Source: Rhodanobacter sp. (GTDB lineage Bacteria; Pseudomonadota; Gammaproteobacteria; Xanthomonadales; Rhodanobacteraceae). Taken from it: a stretch of 64,000 bases of DNA. Both the position numbers and the translations under genes were made by a program. Where the stretch lies: the NCBI GenBank assembly GCA_004298505.1, contig SCRO01000034.1, forward strand, positions 1 through 64,000, written 5' to 3'. A model generated the notes under the pieces. The model was not told where the DNA came from. It made no database searches and saw nothing but the letters and a program-made list of their open reading frames with translations. Each line of letters begins with the position of its first letter. Position 1 is the first letter of the stretch. Shown here one piece after another: positions 1 to 10,071 of the stretch.

Positions 1-754
1 CGACGATGATCTTGCGGCCGGTCAGGCCGCAGTCGCCCACCGGGCCGCCGATCTCGAACTTGCCGGTCGGGTTGATGTGGAACTTGGTGCCCTTGTGCAG
101 CCACTTCGCCGGCAACACCGGCTTCAGGATGGTCTCGCGCACGGCTTCGATCAGGTCCTTCTGTTTCACGCCCGGGTCGTGCTGGGTGGATAGCACCACC
201 GCGTCGATCGCCACCGCCTTGCCGTTGTCATAGCGCAACGTGACCTGGCTCTTGGCGTCCGGGCGCAGCCACGGCAGCGGCGATTTCTTCTGCTTGCGTA
301 CCTTGGCTTGCTGCTCGACCAGGCGGTGCGAGAAGTGGATCGCGGCGGGCATGAAGGTCTTGGTTTCGTTGGTGGCGTAGCCAAACATCAGGCCCTGATC
401 GCCGGCGCCCTGATCTTCGGGATTCTTGCGGTCGACGCCACGGTTGATGTCCGGCGACTGCTTGCCGATCAGGTTCATCACGGAGCAGGTGGCGCCGTCG
501 AAGCCGACGTCGCTGGAGTTGTAGCCGATGTCCAGGATCACCTTGCGCGTGATGGCCTCCAGGTCGATCCAGGCGGTGGTGGTGACTTCGCCGGCGACGA
601 TGGCCACACCGGTCTTGACCATGGTTTCGCAGGCCACGCGGGCGTGCGGATCCTGCACGATGATCGCATCGAGTACGGCATCGGAAATCTGGTCGGCGAC
701 TTTGTCCGGATGGCCTTCGGAGACCGATTCGGAGGTAAACAGATGGCTGGACAT
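1..754 (-). CDS. metK: S-adenosylmethionine synthetase, 3' part beyond window edge
   Basis: Minus-strand translation from ATG at 754 reads [31 protein letters not shown]...; continues to the window edge. Confidence 0.95.
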   Translation of the reverse strand, partial: MSSHLFTSESVSEGHPDKVADQISDAVLDAIIVQDPHARVACETMVKTGVAIVAGEVTTTAWIDLEAITRKVILDIGYNSSDVGFDGATCSVMNLIGKQSPDINRGVDRKNPEDQGAGDQGLMFGYATNETKTFMPAAIHFSHRLVEQQAKVRKQKKSPLPWLRPDAKSQVTLRYDNGKAVAIDAVVLSTQHDPGVKQKDLIEAVRETILKPVLPAKWLHKGTKFHINPTGKFEIGGPVGDCGLTGRKIIV

Positions 755-863
755 CGTGGTTTATATCCTTGTGTACGGATAGAAGGATGAATGTAGTTGG
801 TCATGATACATCGGCCTGCGTGGCTGTGCAGCCCGCACTGACCGCCATGAGCGGGGAGTTGAT

Positions 864-897
864 CGGCGGTTCAGCCGTTTGGACGGCTGAACCGCCG
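864..897 (-). terminator. Strong hairpin between channel gene and metK (terminator-like, no U-tract)
   Basis: cggcggttcagccgt-ttgg-acggctgaaccgccg, 15-bp perfect stem with 4-nt loop, directly downstream of the stop of the 916-2082 CDS. Confidence 0.5.
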
Positions 898-915
898 GTG
901 GCCACGGCCACGGGC

Positions 916-2082
916 TCATGGCGCGCTCTCGCCAAAAGCCTTCTTCAGGCGTTCGGGCCAGTCGGGCGCATTGATCCGCTGCAGCAGCGAGGTATCGATC
1001 GGCTCGCGCAGTCGGCTCCCGCTGGGCAGGGCGAAGGCATAGTCCTGGCGTTCCAGTACCAACGGCAGCACGTGCAGCTTGCCGCGATAGCGCTGCTGGA
1101 TGTCCCAGCGCATCAGCGGCGCGTCGTAGACCACGGCGTCGACACGACCGGCAGCCAGCGCGGCCAGCGCAGCATCGACATCGCGGACCTTGCTGTAGCC
1201 GAATCTTTGCCGTTCCAGCCAGGCGGCGCTGGTGCTGTCGGGCACGCTGGCCACCTGCATGCCGCCCAGGTCGGCGCCGCTGCGGATACGGTCGCTGAGC
1301 TGGCCGACGGTCAGGGCGCTGGTGATCGAGGCGGTGAAGAACGACACGATGACCAGGGCCGCGAGCATCCAGACCAGGCCGAGGATGCGTCCGCCCACGG
1401 TGCGCGGCGCGACGTCGCCGTAGCCGACGGTGGTCATCGTCACCATCGCCCACCAGAAGCCGGAAAAGATTCCTTGTCTGCGCGAGCCGCCGAATTGATC
1501 CGGATTGCGCTTGTGCTCCAGCAGCCAGACCAGGAACCCGACCGTCAGCAGCAGCAGCGCCAGCGTGGCGATGACCTTGAGGAAGGCCGGCGACACCAGC
1601 GCGCTCACCACCGCCAGCCAGCCGGCGGTTTGTCCGCCGCGTACGGCCACGCCTAGCCCCGAGCTGGTGATCGGGTGCGCAAAATCCATAAGCTTTTCAC
1701 GCGCCGCCGTGGCGGTGATCGCACCGATGCCCACGTCCACCTTGTTGTGGCTGACCGCATCCAGCAGGCCTTCGAGGTCATACGGCTTGTAAACGTACTT
1801 CCAGCCATGATCGGCGGCGGTCTCCTGCCACAGGTCGATCGCCAGGCCGCTGTAGTGGCCGTGATCCTCGATGACGAACGGTGGTGCCACCTTGACGCCG
1901 ACGATCAGCGGTTGCCGGGCGGATTGCAACCGCGTGGCCGTCGTCACCATTGCCGCCGTACCGGAGGCGATCGGGTACACCTCGACCTTGGCGGATTTCA
2001 CCGCGGGTGTCCCGGCGAAGATCATTCCGGAAAAGAGTGCAAGGATCAGAAGCAGCCACCGTGGCCGCGGATATTTCGTCAT
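916..2082 (-). CDS. GluR0-like ligand-gated K+ channel (periplasmic amino-acid-binding lobes split by a TVGYGD pore)
   Basis: Signal peptide, S1 lobe with GIGAITATAAREKLMDFAHPITSSGLGVAVR, TM-pore (TMTTVGYGD)-TM, S2 lobe. Confidence 0.85.
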   Translation of the reverse strand: MTKYPRPRWLLLILALFSGMIFAGTPAVKSAKVEVYPIASGTAAMVTTATRLQSARQPLIVGVKVAPPFVIEDHGHYSGLAIDLWQETAADHGWKYVYKPYDLEGLLDAVSHNKVDVGIGAITATAAREKLMDFAHPITSSGLGVAVRGGQTAGWLAVVSALVSPAFLKVIATLALLLLTVGFLVWLLEHKRNPDQFGGSRRQGIFSGFWWAMVTMTTVGYGDVAPRTVGGRILGLVWMLAALVIVSFFTASITSALTVGQLSDRIRSGADLGGMQVASVPDSTSAAWLERQRFGYSKVRDVDAALAALAAGRVDAVVYDAPLMRWDIQQRYRGKLHVLPLVLERQDYAFALPSGSRLREPIDTSLLQRINAPDWPERLKKAFGESAP

Positions 2083-2198
2083 CGATGGCGCCTCGTGGAA
2101 ACGATGGCGCAGCGATCACGCCATACGTTTGAGCCTAATGCAACGAAGGCATCCCTGTCGTGACCAAAGGATGCCCCCGGATGCCATTTGACAAGCTG

Positions 2199-4487
2199 CT
2201 AGGCCGGCAGCGCCGCTTCGCGCAACTGTCGGGCACATTGCACCATCGCGCGCAGCGCCGCCTCCACCTCCGGCCAGGCACGGGTTTTCAGGCCGCAGTC
2301 GGGATTGACCCACAGCTGCTCCGGCCGCAATACCTCCAGCGCCTTGCGCAACAGTTCCAACATCTCGCCGCCGGAAGGCACCCGCGGGGAATGAATGTCG
2401 TAGACGCCGGGTCCAATCCCGTTGGGGTAGCGGAAACGCGTGAAGGCGTCGAGCAGTTCCATGCGCGAGCGGCTGGTCTCGATCGAGATCACGTCGGCAT
2501 CCATCGCGGCCACCGCCTCGATGATGTCGTTGAACTCGGAATAGCACATGTGGGTGTGGATTTGCGTCGTGTCGCGCACGCCGCCGACGGTGATACGGAA
2601 GCATGCCACCGCCCAGTCCAGGTAGCCGGACCAGTCGGCGCGGCGCAGCGGCAGACCCTCGCGCAGCGCCGGCTCGTCGATCTGGATCACGCCGATACCG
2701 GCCGCTTCCAGATCGTGCACCTCGTCGCGCAGGGCCAGCGCGATCTGTCGACAGACGGTTTCGCGCGGCAGGTCGTCGCGCACGAACGACCATTGCAGCA
2801 TGGTCACCGGCCCGGTCAGCATGCCCTTCATCGGTTTGTCGGTCAGCGACTGCGCATGGCGCGACCAGCGCACCGTCATCGCGGCGGGGCGCGCCACGTC
2901 GCCATAGATGATCGGCGGCTTCACGCAGCGCGAGCCGTAGCTCTGCACCCAGCCCAGGCGGGTGAACAGATAGCCGTCCAGTTGTTCGCCGAAGTATTCG
3001 ACCATGTCGTTGCGCTCCGGTTCGCCGTGGACCAGCACGTCGAGGCCGATGTCCTCCTGGAAGCGCACGACATGTTCGATCTCCTTGGCCAGCACGGCAT
3101 CGTAGGCGTCGTCGTCGATGCGACCGGCCCGCCACGCGGCGCGGGTCTTGCGCAAGGTTTCGGTTTGCGGGAACGAGCCGATCGTGGTGGTCGGCAGCAG
3201 TGGCAGCGCCAGCACTTGTGCCTGGGCCAGCCGGCGCTGGGCGCTGTTCGACCGGCGCAGGCCCGATTGCGGTGTCAGTTCCCGCACTCGTCGGCGCACA
3301 TCGGGGTTGAGCACGCCCGGCGCGCTGGCGCGCTGGTCCAGCCGTGACTGCTGGGTGGCCAGGGTCGCCAGCGCCTCGGCCTGGCCGGCCAAGGCGTCGG
3401 CATACACGCGCAGCTCCTCGATCTTCTGGCGGGCGAAGGCCATGGCGGCGCGATGCGACGGCTCGAGCGCGGTTTCCGCGTCGAGATCGATCGGCACATG
3501 CAGCAGCGAGCAGGACGGCGCCAGCCACAGCCGTTCGGCACCGAGCCGCTGGCAGGCCTTGCGCAGCAGCGGCTCCACCTGTGCGGGCCGGCTGCGCCAG
3601 ATGTTGCGGCCATCGACGACGCCAGCGCTGAGCACGCGGTCCGCGGGCAAGCCATCGAGGACGGCATCGAGCTGTTCCGGCGCGCGCACCAGATCGACAT
3701 GCAGGCCGTCCACCGGCAGTGCATGGACGAGGGCCAGGTTGTCGCCGAGCGCGCCAAAATAGGTGGCGAGCAGGATTTTCGGGTGGCGCGCACTGTTGAG
3801 CGTGGCATAGGCGTGGCGGTACGCGGCCAGGGCATCGCCATCCAGGTCGAGTACCAGACAGGGCTCGTCCAGCTGGACCCAGTCGACGCCGGCGGCGGCC
3901 AGTTGTCCAAGCAGCTCCACATAGGCCGGTAGCAAAGCGTCAAGCAGGCCGAGACGATTGCTGCCATCGACCATCTTGGAAAGCAGCAGGAACGAGACCG
4001 GCCCCAGCAACACCGGGCGCGCATGCAGTCCGAGCGCCGTGGCTTCCCGCCATTCGGCCAGCGGCTTGTCGCCGCGCAGGCGGAAGCGTTGGCCGGCCTC
4101 GAGTTCCGGCACCAGGTAGTGATAGTTCGTATCGAACCACTTGGTCATTTCCAGCGCGTGCAGGTCGTGGCCACCACGCTTGTGGCCGCGGGCCATCGCG
4201 AAATAGCCGTCCAGCGGGCTGTCGGCGAACACTGGACGATAACGCGCAGGGATGGCGTCGAACAGGACGGCAGTGTCCAGCACCTGGTCGTACAGGCTGA
4301 AGTCGTTGCAGGGAACGACGTCGGCGCCGGCATCGTGCAACAAGTGCCAGTGGCGGTTGCGCAAGTCGCGAGCGGTGTCGAGCAAGGTCGAGTGGGTGCC
4401 GTCATCGCGCCAGTGCGACTCGAGCGCGCGCTTGAGTTCGCGCTTCAGACCGATGCGCGGGAAACCGAGACAGGTAACGAGTGACAT
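2199..4487 (-). CDS. metE: 5-methyltetrahydropteroyltriglutamate-homocysteine methyltransferase (B12-independent)
   Basis: MSLVTCLGFPRIGLKRELKRALESHW...; C-terminal catalytic block IQIDEPALREGLPL...IHTHMCYSEFNDI. Confidence 0.96.
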   Translation of the reverse strand: MSLVTCLGFPRIGLKRELKRALESHWRDDGTHSTLLDTARDLRNRHWHLLHDAGADVVPCNDFSLYDQVLDTAVLFDAIPARYRPVFADSPLDGYFAMARGHKRGGHDLHALEMTKWFDTNYHYLVPELEAGQRFRLRGDKPLAEWREATALGLHARPVLLGPVSFLLLSKMVDGSNRLGLLDALLPAYVELLGQLAAAGVDWVQLDEPCLVLDLDGDALAAYRHAYATLNSARHPKILLATYFGALGDNLALVHALPVDGLHVDLVRAPEQLDAVLDGLPADRVLSAGVVDGRNIWRSRPAQVEPLLRKACQRLGAERLWLAPSCSLLHVPIDLDAETALEPSHRAAMAFARQKIEELRVYADALAGQAEALATLATQQSRLDQRASAPGVLNPDVRRRVRELTPQSGLRRSNSAQRRLAQAQVLALPLLPTTTIGSFPQTETLRKTRAAWRAGRIDDDAYDAVLAKEIEHVVRFQEDIGLDVLVHGEPERNDMVEYFGEQLDGYLFTRLGWVQSYGSRCVKPPIIYGDVARPAAMTVRWSRHAQSLTDKPMKGMLTGPVTMLQWSFVRDDLPRETVCRQIALALRDEVHDLEAAGIGVIQIDEPALREGLPLRRADWSGYLDWAVACFRITVGGVRDTTQIHTHMCYSEFNDIIEAVAAMDADVISIETSRSRMELLDAFTRFRYPNGIGPGVYDIHSPRVPSGGEMLELLRKALEVLRPEQLWVNPDCGLKTRAWPEVEAALRAMVQCARQLREAALPA

Positions 4488-4689
4488 GGATATTCCTCTT
4501 GCATGAAGGGCAAAGAGAAACGAAGGAGATGGCGTGCACGATTGCCGCGCCGTTGACCTTCGCCCCCGCGGGCGAGCCGGTGTTGCCGCGAGCGCACGAA
4601 GTCGGCACGACGCCATCGGGGCGGCGACGCACAGGCTCCGGTGTTCCCCGCGGAAACGCCAGGTCGGGCAGAAACGCATACGCACGTTT

Positions 4690-4850
4690 CCGGCTGAGGC
4701 AGGTATTCGGGCTCGTGGACGTCTTGCCTGGCCTGATGTCCGCCGCTTCCCGGATGCGTCGCATCCAGTGCCTGTGACGGGGGTCGTTTCCACATACCGT
4801 TGCGGGGCAGCGCCGGATTCACACCGGCTTCCCTTGAATTCATCGCTTCA
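4690..4850 (-). promoter_or_regulatory. Cobalamin riboswitch upstream of metE
   Basis: Minus strand reads GGGAAGCCGGTGTGAATCCGGCGCTGCCCCGCAACGGTA ... GAGCCCGAATACCTGCC (B12 box), the hallmark aptamer segments. Confidence 0.93.
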
Positions 4851-4953
4851 TTCGCATAAAGAGATGGATTGCCATCAACGCATGGCAATCTAGACGCCTG
4901 GACGTTCAAAGTCAAACATCATCGTGTATCGCGGCCCGCGCCCGCGCGCTGGC

Positions 4954-5940
4954 TCAGGCGGCCAGTCGCACGCGGCTGGCCAATGTCGCGAAGTAGTCGC
5001 GGGTCAGGCGCAACTGGTCGGCTGCCGACTCGGCGCGGTTGACCACTTGCCGGAACGCGGCGTTTTCGGGCCGGTCTTTCGCATACCATCCAAGATGCTT
5101 GCGCGCGATGCGCACGCCGGCCTGTTCGCCGTAGAACGCATAAAGCTGTTCGAGGTGGCCGAGCAGGATGGACGCCACTTCGGCTGGCCCCGGTTCCGCC
5201 AGCAGTTCGCCGGTGGCCAGATAATGCGCGATCTCGCGAAAAATCCACGGCCGCCCTTGTGCGCCACGGCCGATCATCAGCGCGTCGGCGCCGGTGATAT
5301 CCAGTACGTGACGGGCCTGCTGCGGCGTGTCCACGTCGCCATTGGCCAGCACCGGGATGCCCACCGCGGCCTTCACCACGGTGATCGTGTCGTATTCGGC
5401 CTGGCCCGCGTACTTGTCAGCGCGGGTGCGGCCGTGCACGGCGAGCGCGGCGATGCCGCAGTCCTCGGCGATGTGTGCGATGTTCAGCGCATTGCGGTTC
5501 TGCCGATCCCAGCCGGTGCGGATCTTCAATGTGACCGGCACCTCGACCGCGTCGACCACGGCCTTCACGATGTGCGCCACCAGCGGCTCGTCCTGCAGCA
5601 GGGCTGAACCGGACCACACGTTGCACACCTTCCTGGCCGGGCAGCCCATGTTGATGTCGATGATCTGCGCGCCGTTGGCGACGTTGAAACGTGCCGCCTC
5701 AGCCAGCATCGCAGGATCGTAGCCGGCGATCTGCACGCTGACCGGTTCGGGTTCGCCGAGGTGATCCATCCGCTGCAGCGACTTGCGCGTGTGCCACAGG
5801 CGCGGGTCGGCGTGGGTCATCTCCGATACGGCCAGCCCCGCACCCAGCTGCTTGCACAACAGCCGGAACGGCTTGTCCGTGACGCCGGCCATGGGCGCCA
5901 GCGCGACGCGTGGGTCGATGCGGTAAGGGCCGATCTGCAT
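4954..5940 (-). CDS. dusB: tRNA-dihydrouridine synthase B
   Basis: IGPYRIDPRVALAPMAGVTDKPFR...INMGCPARKVCNVWSGSALL. Confidence 0.93.
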   Translation of the reverse strand: MQIGPYRIDPRVALAPMAGVTDKPFRLLCKQLGAGLAVSEMTHADPRLWHTRKSLQRMDHLGEPEPVSVQIAGYDPAMLAEAARFNVANGAQIIDINMGCPARKVCNVWSGSALLQDEPLVAHIVKAVVDAVEVPVTLKIRTGWDRQNRNALNIAHIAEDCGIAALAVHGRTRADKYAGQAEYDTITVVKAAVGIPVLANGDVDTPQQARHVLDITGADALMIGRGAQGRPWIFREIAHYLATGELLAEPGPAEVASILLGHLEQLYAFYGEQAGVRIARKHLGWYAKDRPENAAFRQVVNRAESAADQLRLTRDYFATLASRVRLAA

Positions 5941-6004
5941 CGGCGCATTGTAGCGGGCTCAGGCATGCACCGGCAGCAGTTCGGACTCGAACCGTTGTAC
6001 CAGA

Positions 6005-6361
6005 TCAGCCGGCCTCGAACGCGCCGCGCAACCATTGGCGCTGGAAGGCATCGCTCGGCCCGTCGTAGCTGACCACGTCGAAGCGGCACGGGTGGCGCGC
6101 GTGGCGCGGGTGCGCGCCGAGCCAGTGCTTGGCCGCCAGGATCAGCCTGGCCTGCTTGGCCTGGGTGACCGAGGCGGCGGCGTCGCCATGGCTGGCGCTT
6201 TTGCGGTAGCGCACTTCGATGAACACCACGGTGTCGCCGTCGCGCATGACCAGATCCAGCTCGCCGTAGCGGGTCGCGTAGTTGCGTGCCAGCAGCGTCA
6301 GTCCGGCGCGCTCGAGTTCCCCGCAGGCGCGCTGTTCAAAACTGTCGCCCGCCGCGCGCAT
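6005..6361 (-). CDS. yraN: UPF0102 / YraN family endonuclease-like protein
   Basis: GELDLVMRDGDTVVFIEVRYRKS motif; overlaps lpoA stop as in the rsmI-lpoA-yraN neighbourhood. Confidence 0.9.
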   Translation of the reverse strand: MRAAGDSFEQRACGELERAGLTLLARNYATRYGELDLVMRDGDTVVFIEVRYRKSASHGDAAASVTQAKQARLILAAKHWLGAHPRHARHPCRFDVVSYDGPSDAFQRQWLRGAFEAG

Positions 6362-8313
6362 CAATCCGGAGTCGCGGGTTGGCCATTGTCGGCGCTGGAG
6401 CTGGCGGGTGCAGGCGCGGCCTGTTCCGGCGGCGCACTCGATGGCACCGCGTCGATCTGCAGGCTGCCGCTTAGTGGACGCGCCAGCCCGTTCTCGAATT
6501 TCGCCCAGATCAACACCCGACGGATGCGACCGAACTGGTCAGCGGCGAGCTGGCCGCTGGCGCCCGGCATATAGCTGCCCGGATGTGCGCGCAGCCAGTC
6601 GAGGTAGGGCACCAGGTTCCATGCGTCCATGCCAAAGGCGAACAGGCGCGCGGCGCCGTCGCTCGCGGCGGGTAGCTTCGTTGCGATGCTGGCGCGGTCG
6701 GGCAGGCCTGGCTGGGCGTCGAACAGCCACGGCGCGTCGCAGAACTCCAGCCCGTCCAGATCACGGTCGTCCGCCACGTCATCGCTGCCGGCATACACAT
6801 GCGAGGTGGCGAACATCGGCAGGCTGATCTGCGCGATGCGCAATTGCGGCAGCAGCAGGCGTGCATCTTTCGGGCGCATGCTGATGAAGATTCCGGCGTT
6901 GCCCGTGGCGCCAATCCCCACGGCCATGGCAGGGTCGTCGGTCGCACTGGTCGCTGTGGCAGGCGCTGTCGTGGTCTGCGGCATGTGCATGCCGCTGATC
7001 GTGTCGGCATAGTTGGTCGCGCCGACCGGCAGCACCGCCATGTCGACGACCTCGCCACCGCGCGCAAGCAGTTCGGCCTTGAAAGCACTCGCTGCACGTT
7101 GGGCGAAATCATCGCTGGAAACCAGCACGTAAGCGCGAAGCAGCCCGCGTTCGGCCATGTGGTCGGCCGCCTGGGCACCTTCGGTTTCCGGCAGCAGGCC
7201 GAATTCGCTGGCATTGCCGGCCGGCAACTTGCGGTCGTCTGGATGGTTCAGTGCGAGCACCGGCACCGGTAGCTGCGCCTGGCTGAAGACGGCGGCCACC
7301 TCGCCGCGGGTGAGCGGGCCGACCACCAGCTTGGCGCCATCGCCAAGCGCCTGCCGGTACGCCTGGACGGCGCCTTCGGCGGTGCCCTTGCTGTCGTAGA
7401 CACGAATCGAGGGGCGTGGCGCGTGGTTGCTGCCGGCATCGAAATAGGCGGCGAAGAAGCCCTGACGGATTGGCATGCTTGCTGCGGCGTAGTTGCCGTT
7501 GGCAGGCAGCAGCAGGGCGACCTGGGTCGGTACCTGGTAGCCCTCGCGCACGTTCGCGCCGGCACCGGGCAGCAGCATGCCCACGGCTTGCTGGAGTTCC
7601 GGCTGCGCCTGCGCCACGGTGACGCCGAGCTGGCGCAGCGCTTCGTTGATCCACGGCAGCATGGTGTCGCCCGGTTTCATCGCGGCGGCGCGCTGCTTGA
7701 GTGGCGCGACGCCCAGCCTGGTCAGCAGATCGAGCGCTTGCCGACGGTTCTGCGCCTGGTCGAAACCACGCAGCTCACTGTCCATCTGCACGCGGGTGCG
7801 GGCGGCGCCCCAGAGGTCGCCGGTGTCCTTCATCGCGCGTGCGCGCAGTTCCAGCAGGCGTACCTGCAGCGCAGGAGGCACCTGAACGTTTGGTTGGCTG
7901 GTCAGCCGCAGGGCGGTTTGCGCATCGTGCTGGCTGAGTGCCAGCTCGGCCCGCAGCAAGTCCAGGCGCAACGGTTCGTCGCCGCGCAGGCGCTCGGGTT
8001 TGATCTTGGCGAGCACCGGCGCGGCACGCCCGATCCGGCCTTCCTGGCGCCACGCTTCGGCGGCCAGCAGCAGGTAGCTGTCGGCATGACCGGAAGATTG
8101 TGCGGCCAGGTTCAGGTAGGCTTGCGCCGCCTGGTCGAACTGGCCCTGCTGCGCCAGCGTCGCGGCGCTCTGTGCGGCGGCGATCTCGGCTGGGGAACGC
8201 ACGGCGCCGGTCGGCACGCAGGCACTCAGGACGAGCGAGAACAGCAGTCTGATCGCGATGCTTCGCGAGAGGCGCATGAAGCGCATGGGCAATCTCTTGT
8301 TCGTCATGGTCAT
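6361..8313 (-). CDS. lpoA: Penicillin-binding protein activator, LpoA-like lipoprotein
   Basis: LVLSAC lipobox and LppC-like domain; divergent from rsmI; start uncertain (8313 or 8307). Confidence 0.85.
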   Translation of the reverse strand: MTMTNKRLPMRFMRLSRSIAIRLLFSLVLSACVPTGAVRSPAEIAAAQSAATLAQQGQFDQAAQAYLNLAAQSSGHADSYLLLAAEAWRQEGRIGRAAPVLAKIKPERLRGDEPLRLDLLRAELALSQHDAQTALRLTSQPNVQVPPALQVRLLELRARAMKDTGDLWGAARTRVQMDSELRGFDQAQNRRQALDLLTRLGVAPLKQRAAAMKPGDTMLPWINEALRQLGVTVAQAQPELQQAVGMLLPGAGANVREGYQVPTQVALLLPANGNYAAASMPIRQGFFAAYFDAGSNHAPRPSIRVYDSKGTAEGAVQAYRQALGDGAKLVVGPLTRGEVAAVFSQAQLPVPVLALNHPDDRKLPAGNASEFGLLPETEGAQAADHMAERGLLRAYVLVSSDDFAQRAASAFKAELLARGGEVVDMAVLPVGATNYADTISGMHMPQTTTAPATATSATDDPAMAVGIGATGNAGIFISMRPKDARLLLPQLRIAQISLPMFATSHVYAGSDDVADDRDLDGLEFCDAPWLFDAQPGLPDRASIATKLPAASDGAARLFAFGMDAWNLVPYLDWLRAHPGSYMPGASGQLAADQFGRIRRVLIWAKFENGLARPLSGSLQIDAVPSSAPPEQAAPAPASSSADNGQPATPD

Positions 8314-8360
8314 CAGTGCGCGATGATAGCCGATCACCCGTCGGCCCAAGGAGTTGCCCG

Positions 8361-9188
8361 ATGTCATCAATTCAGCCCGGTTGCCTGTGGGTGGTGGCCA
8401 CGCCAATCGGCCATCGCGACGACCTCTCCGCGCGCGCCATCGAGAGCCTGCGCGCGGTGGCGCTGATTGCCGCCGAGGACACCCGCCACAGCCGGCCGCT
8501 GCTGGCCCACCACAACATCGGGACACCGTTGCTCGCACTGCACGAATACAACGAGCGCGACGCGGTCGAGACGGTCGTGCGGCGCCTGCAGTCGGGCGAG
8601 GACGTGGCCCTGATATCCGACGCCGGCACGCCGCTGATCAGCGATCCCGGGTTCCGGCTGGTGCGGGCCGCGCGTGCGGCGGGTATTCGCTGCATCCCGG
8701 TGCCCGGCGCCTGTGCGGCGATCGCCGCGCTATCGGTGGCCGGCCTGCCCAGCGACCGCTTCGTGTTCGAGGGTTTCCTGCCACCCAGGGCGGCGGCTCG
8801 ACGCAGCCGGTTGCAGGAGCTGGTCGGCGATACGCGCACCATCATCTTCTATGAGTCGTCGCATCGCGTCGCCGAGAGCCTGGCCGACATGCGCGACGTG
8901 TTCGGCGCGGCTCGTGAGGCGGTGCTGGCGCGCGAGTTGACCAAGATGTTCGAGACCGTGTTGGGCGAGCCGCTGGCGGCTCTGGCGGCAAGGGTTGTCG
9001 CTGATCCCGATCAGCAGCGCGGCGAGCATGTGATCCTGGTGGCAGGACGCGGCGCGGAAGCCGACGCGAAGCTCGCCGAGGGCCAGCGCGTCTTCGCCAT
9101 CCTGCGTGACGAGTTGCCCCCGGCGAAGGCGGCAAAGCTGGCGGCGGCGATCAGCGGGGCGCCGCGGAAGGCACTCTACCAAGCGTAA
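8361..9188 (+). CDS. rsmI: 16S rRNA (cytidine-2'-O)-methyltransferase
   Basis: GCLWVVATPIGHRDDLSARAIESL...AAEDTRHSRPLL...PLISDPGFRLVRAA. Confidence 0.95.
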   Translation: MSSIQPGCLWVVATPIGHRDDLSARAIESLRAVALIAAEDTRHSRPLLAHHNIGTPLLALHEYNERDAVETVVRRLQSGEDVALISDAGTPLISDPGFRLVRAARAAGIRCIPVPGACAAIAALSVAGLPSDRFVFEGFLPPRAAARRSRLQELVGDTRTIIFYESSHRVAESLADMRDVFGAAREAVLARELTKMFETVLGEPLAALAARVVADPDQQRGEHVILVAGRGAEADAKLAEGQRVFAILRDELPPAKAAKLAAAISGAPRKALYQA

Positions 9189-9255
9189 CCGCTTGCGGGC
9201 GATGCTCTTGCCCTGGGTGTCCGACCACAAGAGTATCGCCTGCAAGCAGGCTCCA
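9185..9255. repeat. REPIN-like inverted repeat, family 1
   Basis: Arms gcttgcgggcgatgctcttg (9191-9210) and caagagtatcgcctgcaagc (9228-9247), 18/20 complementary; a third half-site at about 9304-9325. Confidence 0.75.
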
Positions 9256-9382
9256 AGATCCGAAGCGGTAGCGGGAAGCTGTGCCGTCTTGATGAGCGCC
9301 GCCTTCGCCTGCAAGCGGGTTCTCCGCGATTGCCGATCGAGGCAACGAATGTGAGTGGCGCTATCGCGCTACACTTCGCCTT

Positions 9383-9745
<363 letters not shown>

Positions 9746-9760
9746 CTCTTCCATGCACGC

Positions 9761-9794
9761 ATCGCCACCTCGGCCCGTCGGCCGAGGTGGCGAT
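9761..9794 (+). terminator. Hairpin downstream of rnpB
   Basis: atcgccacctcggcc-cgtc-ggccgaggtggcgat, perfect 15-bp stem; no clear U-tract. Confidence 0.6.
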
Positions 9795-9998
9795 GCGGCC
9801 TTGTGTGAACGGGTATTCATGCCAGCGGGCTGGCCATGGTGCGGATGTACGCGTATTTCACCGGGTTCGAACGCGAGGTCGAGTGTCTCGTATTTCAAAA
9901 AAGCCGTTGCTTTCAGATACCTTGCCGGCATTCCTGAGAATATGCTGCACGTTTAGTCAGCATTCTGCCTTTACTCATTGATTCACAAGCAATTTCCC

Positions 9999-10060
9999 TT
10001 GACAGTCTCATGGCGCGAGATTATCGTGGGCTCAAGTGTGAAATCGTGGATTTTCGTGGA
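9999..10060 (+). promoter_or_regulatory. mraZ/dcw promoter with phased MraZ operator repeats
   Basis: TTGACA (9999-10004), 17 nt, TATCGT (10022-10027); GTGGG/GTGTG/GTGGA/GTGGA at 10026, 10036, 10046, 10056 (exact 10-bp period). Confidence 0.8.
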
Positions 10061-10071
10061 GTTTGCTGACC

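Noticed and set aside
2116-3528. 470-aa alternative-frame ORF over metE
   Set aside because: Low-complexity Arg/Ala/Gly translation in the wrong frame of metE
9855-9880. tRNA T-arm-like gggttcgaa
   Set aside because: Flanking bases do not form a T stem and no anticodon or acceptor stem is visible
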